Positions 1-5,363 of a stretch of DNA of 9,313 nucleotides are shown here, piece after piece. The DNA is taken from contig DAOWNK010000119.1 of the NCBI GenBank assembly GCA_030642635.1, positions 1 to 9,313 on the forward strand, in the 5' to 3' direction. Below the pieces are notes generated by a model that did not search any database, was not told the DNA's origin, and worked only from the letters and a program-made list of their open reading frames with translations. Source of the DNA: Pirellulales bacterium (GTDB lineage: Bacteria > Planctomycetota > Planctomycetia > Pirellulales > Thermoguttaceae). Positions within the stretch are counted from its first letter, which is position 1. Each line of letters begins with the position of its first letter. The translations under genes and the position numbers were made by a program.

Positions 1-2
1 GC

Positions 3-125
3 ACACTCTTCAGCCGGCTGATTCTGGACCTGAACCGGGCCTCGGAAGCGGTCCAGCGGAGCATCGCCGAGCTACGCGAGATGGCCGCCGGCCTGAAGGC
101 CGTGTTTCTAGCGTTTTGCACCTAA
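3..125 (+). CDS. C-terminal end of an unidentified protein (5' truncated)
   Basis: An open frame enters from the left edge and ends at TAA 123-125, giving the last 40 residues of a protein. The translation is helical and amphipathic (LFSRLILDLNRASEAV..., then IAELREMAAGLKAVF) and finishes FLAFCT. Most codons up to about position 105 end in G or C, as in the clear genes of this window, and the other two + frames have stops or unnatural composition, so I take it as real coding sequence. No domain can be named from 40 residues. It lies 28 bases upstream of the GlpP-like gene on the same strand, so the two could be co-transcribed, although a weak promoter-like sequence also overlaps its 3' end. 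Confidence 0.55.
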   Translation, partial: TLFSRLILDLNRASEAVQRSIAELREMAAGLKAVFLAFCT

Positions 126-146
126 AAACGGAAGAGCCGTTATTAT
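116..146 (+). promoter_or_regulatory. Possible promoter for the GlpP-like gene
   Basis: TTGCAC at 116-121 and TATTAT at 141-146 resemble -35 and -10 boxes, but the 19-base spacer is longer than ideal. Transcription would begin around 152-154, almost on the ATG at 154, giving a leaderless or nearly leaderless message. That would fit the absence of a Shine-Dalgarno sequence there. Weak evidence. Confidence 0.25.
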
Positions 147-153
147 AGTCGAT

Positions 154-807
154 ATGGCATTGGCGTCAAGCAGGCCCCATACAACACAAAGCAGAAGTGT
201 GAGCCGGAATCAATCACGTCCGACGATCGACACGTGCCTGAGGAAGCCTATTATCCCCTACCTTATTGGAGGGGTGGAGGATTCGGCTTCGATCCTTTCG
301 GAAGCGTCGGTGGTGTTCGTCCAGGGTGGCGAACTGTCCGAGCTTCCTGGAGTGCTGGCTCCCTTCGAAGAGGCGCCGCTGGCCGACGTTTCAGTGTTGT
401 TGCACATTGATCTGGTGCGCGGGCTGGCCCGTGACGATGCGGCGGTGCGTTACGTGTCAACCCTGAGCCGAGTCGACGGGATCATCACCGTTCACCATCA
501 GCTTGTGCCGGCCGCTCGGCGGCTGGGGCTGATCTCGGTGGTGCGACTGTTTCTACAAGACACACGAGCCGTCGACCGCGGTCTGGGCGTGATTGAAAAG
601 TCGAAGCCCGACGCCGTCGAACTGTTGCCGGGTGTGGCCGCCATTGAGGTCGTTGACCGGTTCCGCAGCCTGCACATTCCACGGATTGCCAGCGGGCTGG
701 TCTACAACCTCAACACGATACACAGGGCACTGGAGAGCGGTTGTTGTGCCGTCAGCACCAGCGACCGCTCGCTTTGGGCATTCAACTCCAATCAATTTCA
801 CCGGTAA
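154..807 (+). CDS. glpP: Glycerol-3-phosphate responsive antiterminator (GlpP family)
   Basis: This 217-residue protein matches the GlpP antiterminator family, a TIM-barrel-like regulator that in Bacillus senses glycerol-3-phosphate and promotes read-through of terminators in glp leader RNAs. Family blocks appear in order: KPIIPYLIGG (31-40), VVFVQGGELSEL (53-64, matching the VFLL-GDI block), LLHIDLVRGLARD (82-94), VDGIITVHHQLV (107-118), GLISVVRLFLQD (125-136), PDAVELLPGV (152-161), PRIASGLV (176-183) and ALESGCCAVSTSDRSLW (192-208). Conserved similarity begins at about residue 31. The first 30 residues are polar and atypical, so the true start may be an internal codon (for example the GTG at residue 16); no Shine-Dalgarno sequence marks ATG 154. 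No glycerol uptake or catabolic gene (glpF, glpK, glpD) is in the window, so its target is unknown. Family assignment is strong; conservation of RNA-level function in this organism is inference. Confidence 0.85.
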   Translation: MALASSRPHTTQSRSVSRNQSRPTIDTCLRKPIIPYLIGGVEDSASILSEASVVFVQGGELSELPGVLAPFEEAPLADVSVLLHIDLVRGLARDDAAVRYVSTLSRVDGIITVHHQLVPAARRLGLISVVRLFLQDTRAVDRGLGVIEKSKPDAVELLPGVAAIEVVDRFRSLHIPRIASGLVYNLNTIHRALESGCCAVSTSDRSLWAFNSNQFHR

Positions 808-866
808 ACCCGGCGGCTGGACGAGATATATCTTGCATCCATCTATGAATAATTCACCCCGGCGGT

Positions 867-872
867 TATAAT
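867..872 (+). promoter_or_regulatory. Perfect -10 box upstream of the EF-like gene
   Basis: TATAAT at 867-872 matches the sigma-70 -10 consensus exactly and lies 54 bases before ATG 921. The hexamer at the right distance for a -35 (844-849, TATGAA) is poor and there is no extended TG motif, so this is only a candidate. Confidence 0.35.
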
Positions 873-892
873 GGCCATCAGGAGATTTTCCT

Positions 893-934
893 ATGGCTAT
901 TACCAATGGAGGACGGGCCGATGGCGGAAGTTGA
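893..934 (+). CDS. Possible 13-residue leader ORF overlapping the EF-like gene
   Basis: An ATG at 893 follows a good Shine-Dalgarno (AGGAGA, 880-885, 7-base spacing) and opens a short frame, MAITNGGRADGGS, ending at TGA 932-934. It is out of frame with, and overlaps the first 14 bases of, the gene starting at 921, whose own ribosome binding site lies inside the leader. The arrangement is typical of translational coupling. It could equally be a chance ORF; no homologue can be judged at this length. Confidence 0.3.
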   Translation: MAITNGGRADGGS

Positions 935-1178
935 ACTCGGCAAGGTTACCCATTACTTCGGCAAGATCAGCGTCGCGGCGATCGAGATTACGCAGGATGT
1001 GTTGTCGCTGGGCGACACGGTACGCATCAAGGGCCACACCAGCGACTTTCTGCAGAAGATCGAGTCGATGCAGATTGACGGCCGGGTGGTCGAAGAGGCC
1101 ACGGTCGGGCAGAACGTCGCCTTCAAGGTGAGCGAGCACGCCCGCGAGCACGACGCGGTTTACAAGGTCGTTGAATAA
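921..1178 (+). CDS. Small EF-Tu domain 2-like protein (translation elongation factor-like)
   Basis: This 85-residue protein (MAEVELGKVTHYFGKISVAA...) corresponds to a single beta-barrel like domain 2 of translational GTPases, free-standing and without a GTPase domain. Diagnostic stretches are the opening GKVTHYFGKISVAAIEI, the turn LSLGDTVRIKGHTSDF, the repeat-like IESMQIDGRVVEEATVGQNVAFKV, and the ending DAVYKVVE. The same barrel occurs in EF-Tu, IF-2 and some U32 peptidases, and stand-alone versions are usually annotated 'translation elongation factor-like protein'. Start 921 is chosen because GGAGGA (908-913) lies 7 bases upstream; the in-frame ATG at 906 would overlap that ribosome binding site. 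The gene converges with the minus-strand GAP1-like gene, with a palindromic repeat cluster between them. Function is unknown; a role in RNA, ribosome or protease partnership is only inference. Confidence 0.8.
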   Translation: MAEVELGKVTHYFGKISVAAIEITQDVLSLGDTVRIKGHTSDFLQKIESMQIDGRVVEEATVGQNVAFKVSEHAREHDAVYKVVE

Positions 1179-1215
1179 GTTAATCGCGGTTTACAATCGC
1201 CGGAACGTCAAAGTG

Positions 1216-1313
1216 TTTAGCAGCCGCCGGTACGGCGGCTTACTCAGGCCGTCGTACCGACGGCCGCTAAACGTGCTTTGCATTCAGGCCGTCGTACCGA
1301 CGGCCGCTAAACG
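1216..1313. repeat. Cluster of three palindromic units (REP/BIME-like), locus 1
   Basis: Three related units lie between convergent genes. Units 2 (1244-1273) and 3 (1284-1313) are identical 30-base direct copies, 40 bases apart. Unit 1 (1216-1241) is an inverted, diverged copy. Each has a 19-base hairpin core (1222-1240, 1247-1265, 1287-1305) with an 8-bp stem and a 3-base loop, flanked on one side by a TTTAGC head. Read in the same orientation, unit 1 differs from units 2 and 3 at two stem base pairs, and both changes preserve pairing (G-C to A-T, T-A to C-G). The head of unit 3 contains the stop codon of the GAP1-like gene. The hairpins could also terminate transcription from both sides. 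Confidence 0.9.
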
Positions 1314-2626
1314 CGATTCAGCACGCAAAGCACGTCGAGCGCTTGTACTGCGCCGGCGGGGTTGCGTACACCGTCGGCATTGACGCAGTTCTCCCAAAGC
1401 GACAGCGCATAGCGCATGTACTGTTCGCGCGATTCGGCCGCCGGCTCGTCGTCCAGTTCGGCGAGAGCCTGCGGCCAAAGCGTTTGCAGTTGCTCAATCG
1501 CATCATTCTGCCCGGCGATTGCCTCGCAGACCAACTCGTCGAGACGTTCCAACTTTTCGAGCATCTCCGCAGTGGCAGGCTGTAGTGTTTTCGACGGTCC
1601 GACCACCTTAATCTTTTCCACGGTCGCCGTACCTGAACTCTTCTCGAACTGACGATGAGCCGCATGTGCCCGCTGAATACCGTCGGGTGCAGCCGGATTC
1701 TCGCCGCCCGGCTGGTGATCGGTTTGCAATTCCGATGCGTCGAATTCTTCGAGCAATTGCAGCCCGAGCGCCGGCAGGTCGTCGGTGGTTAGTTGAACTC
1801 TCTGCTTCGATAGCTGTGCGTCCAAGAATGGTATTCGGCCGGACGCCAGCACCCGGCCGATCAATCCTGCCCAGCCGTCGATCGGCATCGAGGGGACCGG
1901 CATGTTGTTGGAAAGCCGCAGCACGGTCACGTTCGTATGATGTGCAACCCACTGCTGCTCGGCCGGGTCGTCGGAGACGGCGATGATACGAAACGCCCTG
2001 TGCGATGAAAACTTCAGCCCGGTTGAGAACGAGAACGCACGGCGACACTCAATCGGCAAGCAGCTAAACAGCCCGGCAATCAACTCGGCCGCCGACGGCG
2101 TGCCAGAGACCGCCACGCAGGTCGAATTGAGCACTGCCTGAACCAGTACTGCCATCTGCTGAGCACCAGGGTCGGTCGCCAGCCGGGCGAGCAACACATG
2201 GTCTACCGGCGCGGCAGTGGCGGACAGGTGCAGCGGTTCGAGTCGGCTGGGCGCCTGCTCGTACACGTGCAACATCCCGTCGGCCAGTGCGGCTTGAATC
2301 AACGCGAACGGGTTGTCGGCAAATTGCCCGAGCACGTCCGTCGGTACGATAAGGCACTGCGTATATGCCCGATGGCCGCCGTGTGCGCCGTACTCCCAGC
2401 CGGCATGTGTGGTCTGCGAGATGCAAAACGTCCCGCTGGGTAGCGGATAGAAGTTCAGGCTCACCGCGTCGGGGTCCAAATCGAGCATCGAGTCGTGCGA
2501 CGGTCCCCAAGCGGCCAGTTCCACGGCGTCCGCCTCGCACACGCCGGGACTCTTTGCTACAACCCGATAACCGGCCGAATGATCTGTCCCAACCGACGTA
2601 AAAACGGCTTGTTCGACGTACGGCAT
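1307..2626 (-). CDS. GAP1-N2-like (GTPase-associated protein 1 type) protein
   Basis: A 439-residue cytoplasmic protein with no signal peptide or membrane segment. The N-terminal part (about 1-125) carries a recognisable pattern: EQAVFTSV near the start, GYRVVAKSPGV (19-29), WGPSHDSML (40-48), FYPLPSGTFCISQTT (59-73), GWEYGAHGGHRAYTQCLIVP (76-95) and FADNPFALIQAA (102-113). I associate this with the GAP1-N2 domain, proposed from comparative genomics to act with GTPases in predicted prokaryotic conflict systems. A middle region (about 140-295, including CRRAFSFSTGLKFSSHRAFRI) follows, then a low-complexity linker (300-350) and a helical C-terminal module (352-437; LEKLERLDELV, REQYMRYALSLW, AVQALDVLCVL). 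Start 2626 begins directly with the conserved EQAV block; the Shine-Dalgarno is weak (CGGAA). The TAG stop (1307-1309) lies inside a palindromic repeat unit. No GTPase partner is visible here. Family call is from memory of the motif pattern; function is inference. Confidence 0.65.
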   Translation of the reverse strand: MPYVEQAVFTSVGTDHSAGYRVVAKSPGVCEADAVELAAWGPSHDSMLDLDPDAVSLNFYPLPSGTFCISQTTHAGWEYGAHGGHRAYTQCLIVPTDVLGQFADNPFALIQAALADGMLHVYEQAPSRLEPLHLSATAAPVDHVLLARLATDPGAQQMAVLVQAVLNSTCVAVSGTPSAAELIAGLFSCLPIECRRAFSFSTGLKFSSHRAFRIIAVSDDPAEQQWVAHHTNVTVLRLSNNMPVPSMPIDGWAGLIGRVLASGRIPFLDAQLSKQRVQLTTDDLPALGLQLLEEFDASELQTDHQPGGENPAAPDGIQRAHAAHRQFEKSSGTATVEKIKVVGPSKTLQPATAEMLEKLERLDELVCEAIAGQNDAIEQLQTLWPQALAELDDEPAAESREQYMRYALSLWENCVNADGVRNPAGAVQALDVLCVLNRV

Positions 2627-2680
2627 AAGTTTCCGCTGATTTAATATCTACTGGTAGACCCACTTCTATAATTCTAGGTC

Positions 2681-2701
2681 AAAAAACGGGGTTTTGCCGT
2701 T
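2681..2701 (-). terminator. Possible terminator downstream of the ligase gene
   Basis: Read on the minus strand, a 5-bp stem (AACGG/CCGTT, 7-base loop) runs into a tract of six T residues. It lies after the ligase stop and the locus 2 hairpins and before the GAP1-like gene. The stem is short, so it is a modest candidate. Confidence 0.35.
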
Positions 2702-2710
2702 ATTCCCATA

Positions 2711-2792
2711 TTTAGCCCCGGGTGAATACACCCGGGGCAACCAATTGCCGGTGGCGCAGGCGTTACCCGCCGTGTATTCACGGCGGGCTAAA
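2711..2792. repeat. Inverted pair of palindromic units (REP/BIME-like), locus 2
   Basis: Two 31-base units face outward: unit A at 2711-2741 and its inverted partner B at 2762-2792, separated by 20 bases. In the same orientation both start with TTTAGCCC, share the 6-base loop GAATAC, and end in GGG(C/T)AAC. Stems are 9 bp in A (2715-2723 with 2730-2738) and 8 bp plus a G-U in B. Three adjacent stem base pairs differ between A and B, and all three remain complementary. The outer TTTAGC of unit B supplies the stop codon of the ligase gene (2788-2790). The pair would fold as two strong hairpins in RNA from either strand. Confidence 0.9.
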
Positions 2793-3492
2793 TGTATTTT
2801 TCGGCAATCAGCCGCGAGATGCGCCGCTCGGGCAACTTTCCGTACAGCTCGGTTGCGTCCCAGGCGTCGATCAGCGCCCGGCGAATCACCGCCGCCGGCA
2901 GCGGTAGGTTCGTCATAAATGCAGCATGAGAACGACCGCCGCGATACTCAGGCATCCGAGGCGGCATTGACAACCAGCGGTCGATTAACTCCAGCGGAAA
3001 GTCGTACAATAACGTGCCGTGATACAACAAGTGGTCGCGTTTGCAGCGGACGCTGTTGCCGGAAAACTTCAACTCCCCAACGGCCAGGTCGCTGATCCCG
3101 CGGCGCTGTACACCGGGCGCCAACGGCTTAAGCGCAGCGGCCATGGCGCCCAGCACGAACCGGTGAACACGATCGGGTGTCCGCAACTCCGGCCGCGCCG
3201 GGTAGCTGAGCACCACGGCGTACATCATGCAGCCCGGGCCGGTAACAATCGCCGCGCCGCCGCTTACACGACGAAAGATGGGCACGGCCGGCTTGCGGCA
3301 GGCGTTGCGGTGCACCTCGTCGTCGATCTTCGACGACCGGCCCAACACGATCATCGGTTGCTGCGGTTCCCAAAATCGCAATGTTTCGGTCGGCCGGCCG
3401 GCCTCTTCGGCCTCTTCCAGCAGTGCCTCGTCAAGCGCAAGGTTCTCGGCCGCGGCGGGAAGTGTCAGATCGAGCAATCGCATACGGAACAT
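2788..3492 (-). CDS. Lipoate-protein ligase / octanoyltransferase family protein (LplA-like)
   Basis: A 234-residue member of the BPL/LplA/LipB catalytic fold, which attaches lipoyl or octanoyl groups to lysines of 2-oxoacid dehydrogenase E2 subunits or glycine-cleavage H protein. Numbering from the internal Met at 3483, recognisable blocks are ENLALDEALL (13-22), LRFWEPQQPMIVLGRSSK (35-52), the RRVSGG motif (71-76), ISDLAVGELKFSGNS (130-144) with Lys139 as the expected catalytic lysine, and HGTLLYDF (155-162). The motif reads SGGAAIV instead of the usual SGGGAV, a mild departure. A nearby Cys147 raises the alternative of a LipM-type octanoyltransferase. The start is uncertain: ATGs at 3492 and 3483 both suit the family, neither has a Shine-Dalgarno, and a longer frame from 3576 runs through purine-rich repeats and hairpins that look non-coding. 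The protein ends KYI, with its TAG inside a palindromic repeat. Family is confident; ligase versus transferase is not resolved. Confidence 0.8.
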   Translation of the reverse strand: MFRMRLLDLTLPAAAENLALDEALLEEAEEAGRPTETLRFWEPQQPMIVLGRSSKIDDEVHRNACRKPAVPIFRRVSGGAAIVTGPGCMMYAVVLSYPARPELRTPDRVHRFVLGAMAAALKPLAPGVQRRGISDLAVGELKFSGNSVRCKRDHLLYHGTLLYDFPLELIDRWLSMPPRMPEYRGGRSHAAFMTNLPLPAAVIRRALIDAWDATELYGKLPERRISRLIAEKYI

Positions 3493-3834
3493 TGTGACAG
3501 GTGGAAGGGGGAAGGTGGAAGGGGGAAGTCTGAATCCAGCCGCTTGCGGCTTTGCAAGCCGTGCCACACAGTGCATAGGTGTCCACTCGTACCGGTTAGG
3601 TAAAGTTGTGTCGCAAGTTGCTGTTACAAAAGGAGTTGCATCGAGGTGTTAAACTTTCAGCTCGGCGAGGCGGCCGGTGAACTTGAAATTTTTTCTGGAA
3701 TTCCTAACTCCTTATACTGCTTAGACTAACGGATATTTTCACCACCTCAGATCACTAAAACCATTTGCAGTGTGCTATATTATCTGGCAGACTCATATAT
3801 GATGGTCTTTTAATTATTGAAAGGTGAATCCAAA
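3493..3834. other. Divergent intergenic region between ligase and YTV gene
   Basis: This 342-base region separates divergently transcribed genes and contains no supportable gene. Near the ligase it holds a 14-base purine-rich tandem repeat (3500-3527) and two overlapping, mutually exclusive small hairpins (3538-3551 and 3547-3561). The right part (about 3680-3834) is clearly AT-richer than the genes, with several -10-like sequences (TATACT 3713-3718, TATATT 3776-3781, TATGAT 3798-3803) but no well-spaced -35. Promoters for both genes presumably lie here; I cannot fix either. Confidence 0.5.
3500..3527. repeat. 14-base purine-rich tandem repeat, two copies
   Basis: The unit GGTGGAAGGGGGAA occurs twice back to back (3500-3513 and 3514-3527), directly before the ligase start on the opposite strand. 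The related 13-mer GGAAGGGGGAAGT (3517-3529) recurs exactly at 7006-7018, at the 3' end of the BRCT/TPR gene. Confidence 0.8.
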
Positions 3835-5025
3835 ATGAACGTACCCGTCAAAATGTTTTCCGCCGTGCCTATTCTGGCATTGTGGGCCGCCACGGCTGCG
3901 GCCCAGTGTTGTTGTTTCTCGTCGGTTCCTGCGACGTGTTGCGACGGTCAGGCCTATCGGCTCGTGTACCAGACCGCCTACCAGCAGCAGCAAGCGACCG
4001 CTTACCGCATCGAGTACGAGACGGTCTGCGAAGAACGACAGGTCACACGCTATCGCCCCGTTTGGGAGACGAACTACCGCGAGCATCGTTACACGGTTGC
4101 CCGACCGGTAGTCGAGACCAGTACCCGCGAGGAGCGGTACACCGTTTGCCGCCCGGTTTGGGAAACCTGCCAACGCCAGGAGTGCCACACGGTCTTAAAG
4201 CCGGTCTACGAAACGTCCTATCGGACCGAGTACCATACGGTAATGCGGCCGGTCACCACGATGCAGACCGACTACGTCGACCAGGGTTGTTACACCGAGC
4301 AGACGGTTCTCAAACCGGGGCTGCCGAAAACTCGGCTCCGCTGGCAGCCGGCCAATTGTGCCGTCGATCCGTGCACCGGCGTGACAACGTATCGGCGAGG
4401 CGGGTTGTACTGGGTGCAAACCCCTCGTGGTCGGTACGAAGTGCAACGTGTATGGCGCCCGAACGTCGTCGCCCAACAGACGCCGGTGACCACGTACTGT
4501 CAGCAGACGGTCGCCCGGCAAGTGCCCGTGCAGGTCTGCCGGTACCAGCAGGAGAAGGTCTGCCGCACGGTGCCGTACCAGGTGTGCCGAATGGTCCAGG
4601 AGCAGCGGGTCCGCAAGGTCCCGGTGACTACCCGTCGGATGGTCTACGAGGAGCGAGTCGAGAAGGTGCCGCACCGTGTGTGCCGGATGGTCGCCGTACA
4701 GGAGACGATCCGCGTGCCGCGTTGCGTAGAGAAGCGTATCCCGGTCACTTACACGTACTATGTACCGCAAGTGACATGCTGCTACGTTCCGATCGATCCG
4801 TGCGGCAACCCGATGCCGACTTGCTGTCCCACCGCACCGGCTACCGTGGTGTCGCCGGCGCCGGCGGCGGTGCAGCCGATCCAGGCCGCCGTTCCATCAA
4901 CTCAGTCGGGCGGTGCCGACGTAACTCCCACCGTACAGCCCGGCACCACGCCGCAGCCGTTGGAGGCAGCGGAGCCGGCACAGCAGCCGGAGACGTATCC
5001 GTCGCAGGGCGGTTCGAGTACGTAA
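3835..5025 (+). CDS. Secreted cysteine-rich YTV-repeat protein (planctomycete YTV family)
   Basis: A 396-residue exported protein. Residues 1-23 form a signal peptide (hydrophobic FSAVPILALWAATAAA, likely cleaved before QCCC). It then contains two repeat arrays, each with an exact 16-residue period. The first (41-152, seven units) follows a pattern like xRPVxETxxRxExYTV; clear units are at 73-88, 89-104, 105-120 and 121-136. The second (about 214-293, five units) follows VPxxVCRMVxEERVxK, with units at 230, 246, 262 and 278. Between them is a non-repeated segment (153-213) with CAVDPCTG and RRGGLYWVQTPRGRYEV; the C-terminus (330-396) is a Pro/Ala/Thr/Gln-rich tail. The many cysteines suggest disulfide cross-linking. 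The YTV family was described in planctomycete genomes and proposed to belong to the proteinaceous cell surface; that role is inference. Start 3835 follows AAGGTG (3821-3826) with 8-base spacing; an upstream in-frame TTG is unlikely. The gene stands alone and converges with the toxin gene. Confidence 0.85.
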   Translation: MNVPVKMFSAVPILALWAATAAAQCCCFSSVPATCCDGQAYRLVYQTAYQQQQATAYRIEYETVCEERQVTRYRPVWETNYREHRYTVARPVVETSTREERYTVCRPVWETCQRQECHTVLKPVYETSYRTEYHTVMRPVTTMQTDYVDQGCYTEQTVLKPGLPKTRLRWQPANCAVDPCTGVTTYRRGGLYWVQTPRGRYEVQRVWRPNVVAQQTPVTTYCQQTVARQVPVQVCRYQQEKVCRTVPYQVCRMVQEQRVRKVPVTTRRMVYEERVEKVPHRVCRMVAVQETIRVPRCVEKRIPVTYTYYVPQVTCCYVPIDPCGNPMPTCCPTAPATVVSPAPAAVQPIQAAVPSTQSGGADVTPTVQPGTTPQPLEAAEPAQQPETYPSQGGSST

Positions 5026-5069
5026 TGCGCCGAAAACAAAACGGCCGAGACTGACGGTGAAAACGACTC

Positions 5070-5363
5070 CTAAACGCGTTCTTTCCAGTAATCGGGATCG
5101 CGATGTAGGTGCATGACCGCCAGAATGAAAATGCGATCGGACTGAATCCGGTAAAACAGGCCGTAGGGAAAGCGGTGCAAGAGATGGCACCTGATATCAC
5201 CGGATACAACACCGAACGCTTCCGGTGATGAGGCTATCCGTGAAGCTGCGGCTTCTGATTCTTCACGAAATGATGCACCGAGTCCCACAACTCGCTTTTC
5301 ATACCATCGTGCGGCAGACTTTAACTCAGCTTTAGCTTCTGCATGGAAGACGATCCGTTTCAT
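5070..5363 (-). CDS. RelE/ParE-family toxin
   Basis: A 97-residue toxin of the RelE/ParE superfamily. It has the expected N-terminal strand and helix (RIVFHAEAKAELKSAARWYE), a helix at about 30-48 (FREESEAAASRIASSPEAF), and the diagnostic C-terminal sheet HLLHRFPYGLFYRI followed by RIFILAVMHLHRDPDYWKERV. Members are either ribosome-dependent mRNA nucleases or gyrase inhibitors. The RFPYGLFYRI and H-HRDPDYW pattern is typical of the ParE/RelE proteins that pair with PF09720-type antitoxins, and it does not settle the activity. The ATG overlaps the antitoxin stop (ATGA, 5360-5363), so translation is probably coupled. The gene converges with the YTV gene, with only 44 bases between stop codons and no clear terminator. 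The pair has lower G+C (about 52% in the lines I counted, against about 63% in the YTV gene), consistent with horizontal acquisition. Confidence 0.88.
   Translation of the reverse strand: MKRIVFHAEAKAELKSAARWYEKRVVGLGASFREESEAAASRIASSPEAFGVVSGDIRCHLLHRFPYGLFYRIQSDRIFILAVMHLHRDPDYWKERV

Noticed and set aside
1216..1313. CRISPR-like array in the repeat cluster
   Set aside because: The 'spacer' is only 10 bases, one unit is inverted, there are only three units and no cas gene; palindromic intergenic repeats explain it better.
3493..3576. N-terminal extension of the ligase from an ATG at 3576
   Set aside because: The extra 28 residues run through a purine-rich tandem repeat and small hairpins and have no resemblance to the family, which begins at MRLLDLTLP.
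3765..3803. Promoter of the YTV gene (TTGCAG with TATATT or TATGAT)
   Set aside because: Spacing is far outside 15-19 bases for every combination, so I report only an AT-rich upstream region.
3882..5054. 390-residue second open frame on the same strand as the YTV gene
   Set aside because: It is an out-of-frame reading of the YTV gene; the other frame has the signal peptide and exact 16-residue repeats.
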